Notes: generated by a model from the letters alone, not told the origin. DNA of 64,000 nt from Marinobacter sp. (GCA_018402255.1 JAGYIS010000004.1:558001-622000); one strand, 5' to 3'. Positions 36,336-46,473 are shown, numbered from the stretch's first letter. Translations and numbers: made by a program.

Positions 36336-37724
36336 ATGTTTGAGAATCTCCAGGACCGGCTATCCGGTAGCTTGCGCAAGATCTCGGGTCAGGCGCGCCT
36401 CACCGACGACAACATCAAGGAAACCCTGCGTGAAGTCCGCATGGCCCTGCTTGAGGCAGACGTTGCGCTGCCCGTGGTCAAAGACTTTATCGAGGGGGTT
36501 CGGCAGCGGGCAATCGGTCAGGAGGTTCAGCGCAGCCTGACTCCGGGACAGGTGTTCGTTAAGGTTGTCCAGCAGGAGCTGGAGCGGGTGATGGGTGAGG
36601 GGAATGAAACCCTCAACCTTTCAACGCGTCCGCCAGCCGTGATTATGATGGCTGGCCTTCAGGGTGCGGGTAAGACCACTACTGTGGCCAAGTTGTCGCG
36701 CTTCCTTAAAGAGCGCCATAAAAAGTCCGTCATGGTGGTCAGTGCCGATATCTACCGGCCGGCGGCGATCAAGCAGCTGGAAACTCTGGCCGGTGAAGTG
36801 GGTGTTGAGTTTTTCCCCAGTAGTGCCGACCAGGACCCGGTGGATATTGCCAATGGCGCCATCGAGGCGGCCCGTCGCAAACACGTCGATGTGGTAATCC
36901 TGGACACCGCCGGTCGCCTGCACGTTGACGAGCAGATGATGGGCGAAATCGGTCGTCTGCACAAAGCGGTGAATCCGATCGAAACCCTGTTCGTGGTCGA
37001 TTCCATGACCGGTCAGGATGCCGCGAACACCGCCAAGGCGTTTAACGATGCCTTGCCGCTGACCGGTGTGGTCTTGACCAAAACCGACGGCGATGCTCGC
37101 GGCGGTGCGGCGCTTTCTGTGCGTCATATCACTGGCAAGCCGATCAAGTTCCTCGGTATCGGTGAAAAAACCGATGCCCTTGAGCCTTTCCATCCCGATC
37201 GGGTGGCTTCTCGCATTTTGGGTATGGGTGATGTGCTCTCCCTTATAGAAGAAGCCGAGCGCAAGCTTGACCATAAGAAGGCAGAGAAGCTCACCAAAAA
37301 GATCAAGAAAGGTAAAGGCTTTGATCTGGAGGATTTCCGGGATCAGCTCCAGCAGATGAAGAACATGGGCGGTATTGGCGGCTTACTTGATAAGTTGCCG
37401 GGTATGGGGCAGATGGCCCAGATGGCTCAGCAGCAGGTTAATGACAAGTCTGTGGGCCAGATGGAAGCGATCATCTGTTCGATGACGCCTAAGGAGCGTC
37501 GATATCCGGATGTCATCAATAATTCCCGCAAGCGCCGTATTGCGACTGGCTCCGGCACCCAGATTCAGGACGTGAATCGTTTGCTCAAGCAGCATAAGCA
37601 AATGCAGAAGATGATGAAAAAATTTGGCAAGAAAGGCGGAATGGCCAACATGATGCGCGGTCTTGGTGGTATGATGCCGCCCGGCGGCGGTGGCGGAGGA
37701 ATGCCTCCGTTCGGCCGTATGTAA
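36336..37724 (+). CDS. ffh: Signal recognition particle protein Ffh
   Basis: A 462-residue GTPase. N domain about residues 1-85. The G domain has [14 protein letters not shown] (G1, near residue 106), [10 protein letters not shown] (G3) and [13 protein letters not shown] (G4 region). The methionine-rich M domain (from about 300) contains [11 protein letters not shown], which contacts SRP RNA. The tail is glycine- and methionine-rich ([13 protein letters not shown]). Ffh with 4.5S RNA captures signal sequences at the ribosome and delivers them to FtsY. The ATG at 36336 is chosen over the extended frame at 36249, which overlaps the promoter. The SRP RNA gene is not in this window. Confidence 0.98.
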   Translation: MFENLQDRLSGSLRKISGQARLTDDNIKETLREVRMALLEADVALPVVKDFIEGVRQRAIGQEVQRSLTPGQVFVKVVQQELERVMGEGNETLNLSTRPPAVIMMAGLQGAGKTTTVAKLSRFLKERHKKSVMVVSADIYRPAAIKQLETLAGEVGVEFFPSSADQDPVDIANGAIEAARRKHVDVVILDTAGRLHVDEQMMGEIGRLHKAVNPIETLFVVDSMTGQDAANTAKAFNDALPLTGVVLTKTDGDARGGAALSVRHITGKPIKFLGIGEKTDALEPFHPDRVASRILGMGDVLSLIEEAERKLDHKKAEKLTKKIKKGKGFDLEDFRDQLQQMKNMGGIGGLLDKLPGMGQMAQMAQQQVNDKSVGQMEAIICSMTPKERRYPDVINNSRKRRIATGSGTQIQDVNRLLKQHKQMQKMMKKFGKKGGMANMMRGLGGMMPPGGGGGGMPPFGRM

Positions 37725-37888
37725 AATGCCTTACACACAAAATGGGGAAACCGAGCGTTTCCCTGTTTTCATTGGCGCTTATTTGGCATAGAATAGCGCC
37801 CCTTTCGAGTATGGGTCTTCACGCAGGCCGAGTTTGGTCAGGCGTGAATCGTACAAAGTTCGTAAAACAGAACAGGATATTGGTCGAA

Positions 37889-38127
37889 ATGGTAACAATC
37901 CGTTTGGCTCGTGGCGGCTCTAAGAAGCGCCCGTTCTACCATCTGACAGTCACTGACAGCCGCAACTCCCGTGACGGCCGTTTCATTGAGCGTGTTGGCT
38001 TTTTAACCCGGTTGCTCGCGGCCAGGAAGAGCGTCTGCGCGTTGATCGTGAACGCGTTGCGTTCTGGGTGGGCCAAGGTGCCCAGGCCAGCGATCGCGTT
38101 GCACAGCTGCTCAAGACTGCTGAGTAA
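37889..38127 (+). CDS. rpsP: 30S ribosomal protein S16, one-base deletion in printed sequence
   Basis: The first half reads normally ([20 protein letters not shown] through [11 protein letters not shown]). The frame then leaves the S16 sequence at the TTTTT run 38000-38004. Adding one T restores [19 protein letters not shown] and the standard ending QLLKTAE with TAA at 38125, giving 79 residues. S16 is an essential small-subunit assembly protein, so a real frameshift is very unlikely; I treat it as a sequence error. First gene of rpsP-rimM-trmD-rplS. Confidence 0.93.
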
Positions 38128-38156
38128 TTGCACGTTACCACCGGGGTTTGGCAGGC

Positions 38157-38687
38157 ATGACACAGCATTCTTCGCAGGAAACTGTGATCGGCCAGATCAC
38201 CTCGGTGTTTGGGGTCAAGGGTTGGCTTAAGGTCTTCTCTCATACCGACCCCAGAGAAGGGATACTCAATTACCGTGACTGGACTCTGGTTCTGGATGGT
38301 AAGCGTATTCCGGTGAAGCTTGAGGAGGGTCGCCGCCAAGGGCAGGGGATCGTCGTCAGGCTGAAAGGTTTGAATGACCGTGAGCTGGCTCGTACCTACA
38401 GTGGTGCTGAGATCAGGGTGCCGACAGAAGAGCTGCCAGAACTGCCCGCTGGGGAGTATTACTGGTATCAGCTGGAAGGCCTTGATGTGTTTACGGTTGA
38501 GGATGAGTACCTGGGTAAGGTGCATCATCTGCTGGAAACGGGTGCCAACGATGTTCTGGTAGTGCACGCAACGCCGGACTCCATAGACCAGCGCGAACGT
38601 CTTATCCCTTATCTGCCTGATCAGGTTGTGATGAGTGTGGATTTGAGCAGTACGCGCATGGTGGTCGACTGGGATCCGGAGTACTGA
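38157..38687 (+). CDS. rimM: Ribosome maturation factor RimM
   Basis: A 176-residue protein with an N-terminal RimM barrel ([20 protein letters not shown]) and a C-terminal PRC barrel ([20 protein letters not shown] ending near [10 protein letters not shown]). RimM binds protein S19 in the 30S head and assists 16S rRNA processing. The ATG at 38157 was chosen; a TTG three codons earlier is possible. It is 29 bases behind rpsP and three bases ahead of trmD. Confidence 0.97.
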   Translation: MTQHSSQETVIGQITSVFGVKGWLKVFSHTDPREGILNYRDWTLVLDGKRIPVKLEEGRRQGQGIVVRLKGLNDRELARTYSGAEIRVPTEELPELPAGEYYWYQLEGLDVFTVEDEYLGKVHHLLETGANDVLVVHATPDSIDQRERLIPYLPDQVVMSVDLSSTRMVVDWDPEY

Positions 38688-38690
38688 CGA

Positions 38691-39449
38691 GTGTGGATTG
38701 GCGCAGTCAGTCTGTTTCCGGACATGTTTTCGGCGGTGACGGATTATGGAATTACTGGCAGGGCCACTCGTGAAGGTTTATTGACGTTCAGGAGTTGGAA
38801 CCCCCGGGACTTCACTCATGATCGTCATCGTACTGTGGATGACCGGCCCTATGGCGGTGGCCCGGGAATGCTGATGAAAATTCAGCCTCTCAGGGATGCT
38901 ATCCATGAGGCTCGGGCATCGGCACCCGGCAAGGCCTGTGTGGTCTATCTTTCGCCTCAGGGTGAACGATTGGATCAGTCGGTGGTGGAGTCTCTCGCCG
39001 CCGAGCAACAGTTGATTCTTGTTGCCGGTCGTTATGAAGGCGTTGATGAGCGCCTGATATCGGCGGAAGTCGACCGGGAGGTGTCTCTGGGGGATTTTGT
39101 CCTTTCAGGTGGCGAACTGGCGGCGATGGCCGTGATTGATGCGGTAACACGCCTCATCCCTGGAGCGCTGGGTCATGCGCAGTCGGCAGAGCAGGATTCC
39201 TTTGCCGATGGTTTGCTGGATTGTCCGCACTATACCCGGCCCGAGGTTTACGAAGGTCAGGCGGTGCCGGAAGTTCTTTTGGGCGGTCACCATGAACAGA
39301 TCCGGCGTTGGCGATTGAAAGAATCGTTGAGGCGAACCCGGGAGCGACGCCCCGACCTGCTCGAGCAGCGGGTGCTTACGGAAGAAGAGCGTCAGCTTCT
39401 GGATGAAATTTTGAACGAACCGGGTGCCTCTGAATCATCAGGGCATTGA
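38691..39449 (+). CDS. trmD: tRNA (guanine-37-N1)-methyltransferase
   Basis: A 252-residue SPOUT-class enzyme with GTG start. The trefoil knot that binds S-adenosylmethionine shows [25 protein letters not shown] and [17 protein letters not shown]. The C-terminal tRNA-binding domain ends in a charged helix ([14 protein letters not shown]). It methylates G37 next to the anticodon and prevents +1 frameshifting by ribosomes. It starts three bases after rimM. Confidence 0.98.
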   Translation: MWIGAVSLFPDMFSAVTDYGITGRATREGLLTFRSWNPRDFTHDRHRTVDDRPYGGGPGMLMKIQPLRDAIHEARASAPGKACVVYLSPQGERLDQSVVESLAAEQQLILVAGRYEGVDERLISAEVDREVSLGDFVLSGGELAAMAVIDAVTRLIPGALGHAQSAEQDSFADGLLDCPHYTRPEVYEGQAVPEVLLGGHHEQIRRWRLKESLRRTRERRPDLLEQRVLTEEERQLLDEILNEPGASESSGH

Positions 39450-39474
39450 AAGATTAGGTATCAGGAGCATTACG

Positions 39475-39831
39475 ATGAGCGGCAAGAACAACATCATCAG
39501 TCAGATTGAAACAGAACAGATGACCAAGGAAATCCCTGCGTTCGCGCCAGGTGATACCGTGGTTGTTCAGGTTCGCGTAACTGAGGGCAACCGTGAGCGT
39601 CTGCAGGCGTTCGAAGGCGTTGTGATCGGCAAGCGCAACCGTGGCATGAACTCTTCTTTCACCGTTCGTAAGATTTCTTACGGCGTGGGCGTTGAGCGTA
39701 CCTTCCAGTCCTTCTCCAAGCTGATCGACAGCGTCAGTGTGAAGCGTCGTGGTGACGTGCGTCAGGCCAAGCTTTACTACTTGCGCGACCTGTCTGGTAA
39801 GGCAGCCCGTATCAAGGAAAAGCTTAACTGA
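39475..39831 (+). CDS. rplS: 50S ribosomal protein L19
   Basis: A 118-residue protein of normal length ([56 protein letters not shown]). L19 sits at the 30S-50S interface. An AGGAG ribosome binding site precedes the ATG at 39475. It is the last gene of the operon and is followed by a strong intrinsic terminator. Confidence 0.98.
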   Translation: MSGKNNIISQIETEQMTKEIPAFAPGDTVVVQVRVTEGNRERLQAFEGVVIGKRNRGMNSSFTVRKISYGVGVERTFQSFSKLIDSVSVKRRGDVRQAKLYYLRDLSGKAARIKEKLN

Positions 39832-39854
39832 TTCCGGCTCTGCCGATCAGTTTG

Positions 39855-39887
39855 AAAAAAAGCAGCCTCAAGGGGCTGCTTTTTTTA
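39855..39887 (+). terminator. Rho-independent terminator of the rpsP-rplS operon
   Basis: AGCAGCC and GGCTGCT form the stem with a six-base loop. It is flanked by an A-rich run on the left and seven T residues on the right, so it may work in both directions. Confidence 0.92.
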
Positions 39888-39927
39888 TGGTTAAATGGCG
39901 CCAAAGACAATGTTGTGAGGTTGACCA

Positions 39928-40833
39928 TTGCCTAGATCTGATGATGAGCAGTTGATTGCCCGCTTCGGAGATGCCATCTGGCTGGAGGACGGTTTAGGCG
40001 AAAAGACTCGCCAGGCCTACGCCAGCGATTTGCACCGGTTGGCGCAATGGCTTGAGCAGCAGGCTGGTTCGCCAACGCTGCGGGCGGCTCGGCGCACCGA
40101 TCTGCTTGCGTGGATGTCGCGGGGTCTTTCTGAGGGCCTGAAAACCAGCACGGCGGCCCGCCGTTTATCCGGAATTCGCCGCTTTTACCGGTATCTGTTG
40201 CGTGAAGGGTTGATCGCGGAAGATCCGACGTTGAGAATTGACAGTCCACGCCTGCCCCGGCGCCTCCCCGATACACTCACGGAAGAAGATGTTGATACCT
40301 TGCTTACCGAGCCAGACCCAGAGATCCCTCTGGAGCTGCGTGACAGGGCTATGCTGGAAATTCTCTACGGTTGTGGCTTGCGGGTATCCGAGCTTACCGG
40401 TCTGACCGTTGATCAGGTTAATCTGCGCCAGGGTGTTGTGCGCATCCGGGGAAAGGGCGATAAAGAGCGTCTGGTTCCTTTGGGTGAGGAGGCGGTAGAC
40501 TGGCTGAGTCGTTACATGAAAGAAGGGAGGGGCGAGTTGTTGAAGGGAAAAAGCAGTGATGCGCTATTCCCCGGCAATCGGGCGACGCCGATGACTCGTC
40601 AGACGTTCTGGCACAGAATCAAACACTACTCGGGTCGGGCCGGCATTCGCAAGCACCTGTCGCCGCACACCTTGCGTCATGCGTTTGCGACACATCTGTT
40701 GAACCACGGCGCCGACTTGCGGGTCGTGCAGATGTTGCTGGGTCACTCAGATCTGTCGACCACCCAGATCTACACTCACGTGGCCCGACAACGGTTACAG
40801 GATCTCCATCAGGTTCACCATCCTCGGGGCTAA
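39928..40833 (+). CDS. xerD: Tyrosine recombinase XerD
   Basis: A 301-residue site-specific recombinase with TTG start. The N-terminal SAM-like core-binding domain covers residues 8-95. The catalytic domain carries the full set: Arg in GCGLRVSELTGL, Lys in RGKGDKERLVPL, HTLRHAFATHL (His-x-x-Arg), LGHSDLSTTQIYTHV (His and the nucleophilic Tyr). With XerC and FtsK it resolves chromosome dimers at dif. It is followed by dsbC, the arrangement seen in enterobacteria. Nothing suggests a phage integrase. Confidence 0.96.
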   Translation: MPRSDDEQLIARFGDAIWLEDGLGEKTRQAYASDLHRLAQWLEQQAGSPTLRAARRTDLLAWMSRGLSEGLKTSTAARRLSGIRRFYRYLLREGLIAEDPTLRIDSPRLPRRLPDTLTEEDVDTLLTEPDPEIPLELRDRAMLEILYGCGLRVSELTGLTVDQVNLRQGVVRIRGKGDKERLVPLGEEAVDWLSRYMKEGRGELLKGKSSDALFPGNRATPMTRQTFWHRIKHYSGRAGIRKHLSPHTLRHAFATHLLNHGADLRVVQMLLGHSDLSTTQIYTHVARQRLQDLHQVHHPRG

Positions 40834-40967
40834 TCTGGTATGTTAGCGGCATGAACTTTTGGTCCTTGGCCATGTCGCATCAAAAGGTCTGGTTGGCCGG
40901 TATCCGAAAGCTCCAGCCAGGCAGGGCATGCCCCAGAACCTAAATACACAGAAGGTAAGTCAAACTC

Positions 40968-41699
40968 ATGAATCGTATAATTGTTGCTGCTGCCAGCCTG
41001 GTGCTTGCTCTGGCGGGTGTTTCTTTTGCCACGGCCGCCGAAACTGAAGACAAAATAGCCAAACAGCTTAAGGATGCAATACCGGGGCTGAATGTGACTT
41101 CGGTGCGTGAATCTGAGGCCACCGGGCTTTATGAAGTCCAGAGCAACAACGGAGACACGATATACACCACCGCCGATGGGGTGTACCTGTTGACTGGCGA
41201 CTTGTTGAAAATCACCGACAACGGCATTGCCAATGTCTCGGAAGCAAACCGGGCAGTTCAGCGTAAAGAGCAGATGGCGGCATTTGGTGCCCGGGGCATC
41301 ATTACTTACCCGGCCAAAGGTGAGCAGAAGGCGGTCATTGATGTCTTTACCGATATCGACTGCCCATACTGCCGTAAAATGCACGACGAAGTACCACAGT
41401 TGAATGAGTACGGTATTACCGTCAACTATTATGGTTTCCCTCGCTCGGGGCCCGGCACGCCCTCGTTCCGAAAGTATGAATCTGTGTGGTGTGCTGATGA
41501 TCAGCAGGCGGCTATGGACGCTGCCAAAGCAGGTAAGACCGTTGCCCAGAAAGCCTGTGAGAACCCGGTAGAGGCTCAGTATCGGCTGGGCGGTGAAGTG
41601 GGCGTAACAGGCACGCCGGCGATTCTGCTGGAAGACGGCAACGTCGTCAGAGGTTATGTTCCTGCCCGAAACCTGGCCGAAGGGCTTGGTATTCTGTAA
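40968..41699 (+). CDS. dsbC: Periplasmic disulfide isomerase DsbC
   Basis: A 243-residue exported protein. The signal peptide (LVLALAGVSFATAAET, cleavage near residue 23) is followed by a dimerisation domain and a thioredoxin-like domain with CPYC in DIDCPYCRKMH. A second structural cysteine pair (WCADDQQ and KACENPVE) and the cis-proline loop GVTGTPAIL are present. It shuffles wrong disulfides in the periplasm and is kept reduced by DsbD. It follows xerD by 134 bases. Confidence 0.96.
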   Translation: MNRIIVAAASLVLALAGVSFATAAETEDKIAKQLKDAIPGLNVTSVRESEATGLYEVQSNNGDTIYTTADGVYLLTGDLLKITDNGIANVSEANRAVQRKEQMAAFGARGIITYPAKGEQKAVIDVFTDIDCPYCRKMHDEVPQLNEYGITVNYYGFPRSGPGTPSFRKYESVWCADDQQAAMDAAKAGKTVAQKACENPVEAQYRLGGEVGVTGTPAILLEDGNVVRGYVPARNLAEGLGIL

Positions 41700-41746
41700 T
41701 TCTGCAGCGGGATTGTTTTCATCCCCGACTATCGATTGAACTGTGA

Positions 41747-41787
41747 CCGATTCAGGGCTTATTCAGCAGGCCCTGAATCGGTATACT
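41747..41787 (+). promoter_or_regulatory. 12-bp hairpin overlapping a hom-thrC promoter candidate
   Basis: CCGATTCAGGGC (41747-41758) and GCCCTGAATCGG (41770-41781) form a perfect 12-bp stem with an 11-base loop. TATACT at 41782-41787, directly after the right arm, is a good -10; TTATTC in the loop lies 17 bases upstream as a weak -35. It may end dsbC transcription and act as an operator for hom. Confidence 0.5.
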
Positions 41788-41839
41788 ATGCCACTTTATT
41801 GCAATCCATCAGCACCCCATCGGGATCAGAGGTGAGAGC

Positions 41840-43141
41840 TTGAAAGACGTTAATGTCGGAATTTGCGGACTGGGAACCGTTGGCGGCGGTACATTCAATG
41901 TTCTTACTCGCAACGCCGCGATTATTGCCGGACGTGCCGGATGCAATATCCGGATAGCCCGGGTGGCCAGCCGTCATAGCCGGGATGACCTTGACCTGGG
42001 CGGCGTGCCGTTCAGTACCGACATCTACGATGTGATCAATGATCCGGATATCGACATCGTTGTGGAGCTGATTGGTGGTTACGATGCTGCCAAAGAATTG
42101 GTGTTGGCCGCGATTGCCAAAGGCAAGCACGTAGTGACGGCCAACAAGGCCCTCATCGCAGTACACGGTAACGAAATTTTTGACGCCGCCGAAAAAGCCG
42201 GTGTTGTGGTTGCCTATGAAGCTGGCGTAGCCGGAGGCATTCCGGTGATCAAGGCCGTTCGTGAAGGTTTGGCGGCCAACCGCATCGACACCATTGCCGG
42301 CATCATTAATGGTACCGGCAACTATATCCTGACCGAGATGCGCGCCGGGCGTGAATTCGGTGAGGTTCTCAAAGAAGCTCAGGCGCTGGGTTATGCCGAG
42401 GCGGACCCAACGTTCGATGTGGAAGGCATCGATGCAGCGCACAAGCTGACCATCCTGGCAGCCTCAGGTTTTGGCGTTCCTCTGCAGTTCGATAAGGCCT
42501 ACACCGAAGGCATTTCTACCCTGACTCCGAGTGACATTGCTCACGCCGAGATGCTGGGTTATCGCATCAAGCATCTGGGCATTGCCCGTCGTCGCGATGA
42601 CGGCATGGAATTGCGAGTTCATCCGACACTGGTACCAAAAACGCATCTGATCGCCCAGGTAGACGGCGTGTTAAATGCTGTGATGGTCGACGGCGATGCC
42701 GTTGGTCAGACCATGTATTACGGCCCGGGTGCCGGTGACGAGGCGACCGGCTCTGCCGTTATTGCCGATATCGTTGACGTGGCCCGCGCTGTTGCCAGCA
42801 GTAGCCAGCAGCGAGTGCCCTATCTGGGCTTCCGTCCAGAGGCTATGGAAGATCTGCCGGTGTTGTCGATGGAGGATGTTCAGTCCGCTTATTATCTGCG
42901 GATCCAGGCCTTTGACCATCCGGGTGTTCTGGCCAAGGTGGCATCGATTCTCAGCGAGCACGGCATCAACATTGAATCGATCATGCAGAAAGAGTCCGAA
43001 TTCAAGGATGGTCGTATTCCGGTCATCATCCTGACCCACACGGTTCAGGAGCGTCAGATGAACCTGGCCATAGACGAAATGGAAGCCCTGGCCGACGTTG
43101 ACGGCAAGGTTGTCCGCATCCGCGCTGAAAACTTTAACTGA
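41840..43141 (+). CDS. hom: Homoserine dehydrogenase
   Basis: A 433-residue enzyme with TTG start. The NAD(P)-binding motif is GLGTVGGGTF near residues 9-18. The catalytic domain contains GIINGTGNYILTEM and EGIDAAHKLTILA, and a C-terminal ACT domain (about 350-430, DHPGVLAKVASILSEHGINI) provides allosteric control. It reduces aspartate semialdehyde to homoserine, the branch point to threonine and methionine. It is monofunctional, without an aspartokinase part. thrC follows 11 bases downstream. Confidence 0.97.
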   Translation: MKDVNVGICGLGTVGGGTFNVLTRNAAIIAGRAGCNIRIARVASRHSRDDLDLGGVPFSTDIYDVINDPDIDIVVELIGGYDAAKELVLAAIAKGKHVVTANKALIAVHGNEIFDAAEKAGVVVAYEAGVAGGIPVIKAVREGLAANRIDTIAGIINGTGNYILTEMRAGREFGEVLKEAQALGYAEADPTFDVEGIDAAHKLTILAASGFGVPLQFDKAYTEGISTLTPSDIAHAEMLGYRIKHLGIARRRDDGMELRVHPTLVPKTHLIAQVDGVLNAVMVDGDAVGQTMYYGPGAGDEATGSAVIADIVDVARAVASSSQQRVPYLGFRPEAMEDLPVLSMEDVQSAYYLRIQAFDHPGVLAKVASILSEHGINIESIMQKESEFKDGRIPVIILTHTVQERQMNLAIDEMEALADVDGKVVRIRAENFN

Positions 43142-43152
43142 CAGGTACGCAC

Positions 43153-44553
43153 GTGAGATACATCAGTACACGGGGCGAAGCACCCGCCCTGGGCTTTGAA
43201 GACGTTCTGCTGACCGGCCTGGCCACTGACGGTGGTCTATATGTGCCGGAATCGCTGCCGCACTTCAGCCTGGAAGAAATTCGTAGCTGGCGTGGTTTGC
43301 CGTATGCCGAACTGGCCTACAAGGTCATGTATCCGTTTGTGGAAGACGCCATTCCGGCTGATGAATTCCGCAAGATGCTGGATGAAACCTACGGCGTGTT
43401 CACGCACAAGTCGGTGGCACCGCTGGTACAGCTCGACACTAACGAGTGGGTGATGGAGCTGTTTCGTGGCCCGACTCTGGCGTTCAAGGATTTCGCGCTG
43501 CAATTGCTGGGTCGCCTGCTCGACTATGTGCTGGAGAAGCGTAACCAGCATGTGGTGATCATGGGCGCGACCTCCGGTGATACCGGCTCGGCGGCCATCG
43601 AAGGCTGCCGCCGCTGCAAGCATGTGGATATCTTCATTCTGCATCCGTATCAGCGGGTGTCAGAGGTTCAACGCCGCCAGATGACCACGGTGCAGGGTGA
43701 CAACATCCACAACATCGCGGTCAAGGGCAACTTTGACGATTGCCAGCGCATGGTCAAGGACAGCTTCGGCGATCAGTCCTTCCTGGGTGGCAAGACCCAG
43801 TTGGCGGCAGTGAACTCCATCAACTGGGCGCGGATCATGGCTCAGATTGTTTACTACTTTCAGGCATCGCTCTCGCTGGGCGGGCCCGACCGTAGCATGG
43901 CTTTTTCGGTGCCCACCGGTAACTTTGGCGATATTTTTGCCGGCTATCTGGCCAAGAAAATGGGGCTGCCCATCAGCCAGCTGGTGATCGCCACCAATCG
44001 AAACGACATCCTGCATCGCTTCATGAGTGGCAACAAATACGAGCAGCATCAGCTTGAGCACACCTTGTCGCCGAGCATGGACATCATGGTGTCCAGCAAT
44101 TTTGAACGTCTCTTGTTTGATCTGCATGGCCGCGATGGTGCAGCCGTCAAAGAGCTGCTGGAAAATGCCTCCAGGGGCCCGGTCAGTATTGAGGATTATC
44201 GTTGGAAGCATGCTCGCAAGCTGTTTGACAGCGACGCGGTGGACGACAAGGCTACCTGCGATACCATCCGGGAGACCTTCGAGCAGAACGAGTACCTGCT
44301 GGACCCACACACCGCCATCGGTGTTCGTGCTGCCCGTAACTGCCGTCGGGACAACGCTGTGCCGATGATTACGCTGGGCACAGCGCATCCGGCGAAATTC
44401 CCGGACGCCATCGTTGAATCCGGTCTTACCGTGAAGCCAGAGCTGCCGGCCCACATGGCGGACCTGTTTGAACGGGAAGAGCGGTACACGGTGCTGGAAA
44501 ACAACCTGGTCGACGTGCAGGGTTTCCTGGCCAAGCACTGGAAGAACGCCTGA
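43153..44553 (+). CDS. thrC: Threonine synthase
   Basis: A 466-residue PLP enzyme with GTG start, which converts O-phosphohomoserine to threonine. The PLP lysine is in PTLAFKDFALQLL (near residue 112), and the phosphate-binding region is GATSGDTGSAAIEGCR. Length and sequence fit the longer class found in gammaproteobacteria and yeast. It is co-transcribed with hom, and recJ starts six bases after its stop. The thrB homoserine kinase is not in this cluster, as in Pseudomonas. Confidence 0.97.
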   Translation: MRYISTRGEAPALGFEDVLLTGLATDGGLYVPESLPHFSLEEIRSWRGLPYAELAYKVMYPFVEDAIPADEFRKMLDETYGVFTHKSVAPLVQLDTNEWVMELFRGPTLAFKDFALQLLGRLLDYVLEKRNQHVVIMGATSGDTGSAAIEGCRRCKHVDIFILHPYQRVSEVQRRQMTTVQGDNIHNIAVKGNFDDCQRMVKDSFGDQSFLGGKTQLAAVNSINWARIMAQIVYYFQASLSLGGPDRSMAFSVPTGNFGDIFAGYLAKKMGLPISQLVIATNRNDILHRFMSGNKYEQHQLEHTLSPSMDIMVSSNFERLLFDLHGRDGAAVKELLENASRGPVSIEDYRWKHARKLFDSDAVDDKATCDTIRETFEQNEYLLDPHTAIGVRAARNCRRDNAVPMITLGTAHPAKFPDAIVESGLTVKPELPAHMADLFEREERYTVLENNLVDVQGFLAKHWKNA

Positions 44554-44559
44554 GCCGGC

Positions 44560-46293
44560 ATGACTCCAAAAAAGATCCTGCGTCGCCCTCAGCCCACTGA
44601 AACCCAGGGCTGGGGGCAAAATCTCCCACCCATCCTCCGCCGGCTCTACGCCGCGCGGGGTGTGTGCTCTGATGAGCAACTCCAGTACACCCTCAAACAT
44701 CTGGCCTCGCCCATGCAATTGCGCGGTATCGATCGCGCTGTCGAGTTGCTGGCTGAGGCAATCGCGCAAAAACAGCGGGTCATGGTGCTGGGGGATTTTG
44801 ATGCCGACGGCGCCACCAGCACCGCCGTTGCCATGCTGGGCTTGTCCATGCTGGGCGTTGCGGCTATCGATTTTCGGGTGCCCAGCCGTTTCTCCGATGG
44901 TTATGGTCTGACGCCTGGCATTATCCATCGGTTGCAGGAAGACGGCGATTTGCCCGATCTTCTGGTCACGGTGGACAACGGCATCTCCGCGATTGAAGGG
45001 GTGCGTGCCGCTCGTGAGTTGGGTATTACAGTGGTTGTCACCGATCACCACCTGGCGGGTGAGCAACTGCCGGATGCCGATGCGATCGTAAACCCCAACC
45101 AGCCCGGCTGCCCGTTTCTGAGCAAAAACGCCGCGGGTGTGGGCGTCATGTTCTATGTGCTGACCGCCCTGCGAAAGTACCTGCGCGACAACAACCGGTT
45201 GCCTGATCCCGAGCCCAACCTGGGCAACCTGCTGGATCTGGTGGCGCTGGGTACCGTGGCGGACGTGGTGCCGCTGGATCACAACAACCGGATTTTTGTG
45301 GAGCAGGGCATCCGCCGCATCCGCAAAGGTGAAGCTCGTCCCGGGATCCTGGCGCTGCTGGAAGTCGCTGGTCGCGACTACACCCAGATCAGCTCCACCG
45401 ATCTCGGCTTCGTGGTCGGCCCCCGTTTGAACGCCGCCGGGCGCCTGGACGATATGAGCATCGGCATCGCCTGCCTGCTCGCCGATGGCCGTGATGAAGC
45501 CCTGCGTCTGGCCCGGGAGCTGGACAACTTCAATCGTGAACGCCGAACGATCGAAAAGGATATGAAGCACCAGGCCCAGGAGTTGCTGGCGTCTATGTCG
45601 CTGGACATCGAGGGCCTGCCCTGGGGGCTGGCGTTGTTCGATCAGGACTGGCACCAGGGGGTGATTGGCATTCTGGCGGCCCGTATCCGAGAACAGACCC
45701 ATCGCCCGACCATCGCGTTTGCGCCGGACGATGACGGGTTGCACCTCAAAGGTTCCGCCCGCTCTATCCCCGGCCTGCACATCCGCGATGCCTTGGCGGT
45801 GGTGGATGCCAAGAATCCGGGGCTGATGAAAAAATACGGTGGCCACGCCATGGCAGCCGGCATGAGCATCGCCCGGGATGATCTGGAGAATTTCAGCAAC
45901 GCCTTTGACCAGGCCGTTCGGAATACGCTGAAGCCAGAAGATCTTGAGGCCGCCATCACCACCGACGGGCCTCTTGCCCCGGAAGAGTTGAATCTCGACA
46001 CCGCCTACCAGCTCAAGCGCGGAGGCCCCTGGGGCCAGCACTTTCCGGAGCCGGTGTTTGATGGTGAATTCCGGGTGGTGAGCCAGCGAGTGGTGGGCGA
46101 AAACCATTTGAAGCTGGTATTGCAACCGGTGGAGGGTGGCGGGATAGTTGACGGCATAGCGTTTAATACCGGACCGGAAGTGCCGGACTACACGCGCAGT
46201 GGAGCGCGGGTGGTTTATAAGCCGGACGCCAATACTTTTCGTGGGCGGACCAATTTGCAGCTTCTTGTGGATTATCTGGAGCCGCTGGGCTGA
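44560..46293 (+). CDS. recJ: Single-stranded-DNA-specific exonuclease RecJ
   Basis: A 577-residue DHH-family nuclease. Motif I is VLGDFDADGATST near residues 75-87 and the DHH motif is VTDHHLAG near residue 162; DLVALGTVADVVPL and the DHHA1 domain with KYGGHAMAAGMS follow. A C-terminal OB-like domain ends the protein. It degrades single-stranded DNA from the 5' end in recombination and mismatch repair. It lies six bases after thrC and is followed by a palindromic repeat before prfB, an order also seen in E. coli (recJ-prfB-lysS). Confidence 0.97.
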   Translation: MTPKKILRRPQPTETQGWGQNLPPILRRLYAARGVCSDEQLQYTLKHLASPMQLRGIDRAVELLAEAIAQKQRVMVLGDFDADGATSTAVAMLGLSMLGVAAIDFRVPSRFSDGYGLTPGIIHRLQEDGDLPDLLVTVDNGISAIEGVRAARELGITVVVTDHHLAGEQLPDADAIVNPNQPGCPFLSKNAAGVGVMFYVLTALRKYLRDNNRLPDPEPNLGNLLDLVALGTVADVVPLDHNNRIFVEQGIRRIRKGEARPGILALLEVAGRDYTQISSTDLGFVVGPRLNAAGRLDDMSIGIACLLADGRDEALRLARELDNFNRERRTIEKDMKHQAQELLASMSLDIEGLPWGLALFDQDWHQGVIGILAARIREQTHRPTIAFAPDDDGLHLKGSARSIPGLHIRDALAVVDAKNPGLMKKYGGHAMAAGMSIARDDLENFSNAFDQAVRNTLKPEDLEAAITTDGPLAPEELNLDTAYQLKRGGPWGQHFPEPVFDGEFRVVSQRVVGENHLKLVLQPVEGGGIVDGIAFNTGPEVPDYTRSGARVVYKPDANTFRGRTNLQLLVDYLEPLG

Positions 46294-46320
46294 TTCCGTT
46301 TTTGGAGATTGGCTCAGCAG

Positions 46321-46357
46321 AAGGGTGGGGTCTGACCCCAAGGGGTCAGACCCCTTT
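46321..46357. repeat. Tandem GGGGTCtGACCCC palindromes (REP-like element)
   Basis: GGGGTCTGACCCC (46327-46339) and GGGGTCAGACCCC (46342-46354) are each palindromes around one central base and are exact reverse complements of each other. They are flanked by AAGGG and CCCTTT-type bases. Similar short palindromes are dispersed as REP-like elements in many proteobacteria. It lies 28 bases after the recJ stop. Confidence 0.75.
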
Positions 46358-46473
46358 GTATCCGTCGAATGCTGAAGACTCCGTACATTCCGTCTGCTGA
46401 TTTAACGCACGAATTCCGGTAGAATCCGCCCTCTGTTTTTATCGCATCATTTTCCAAAGCGAGACCCGATTTC

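Noticed and set aside
39928..40833. A phage or genomic-island integrase
   Set aside because: The protein has XerD length and motifs and sits in a conserved xerD-dsbC-hom core order with no flanking att-like repeats.
43660..46341. An 893-codon open frame antisense to thrC and recJ
   Set aside because: It lies wholly opposite two well-recognised genes, has no domain or start signal, and is explained by codon bias on the coding strand.
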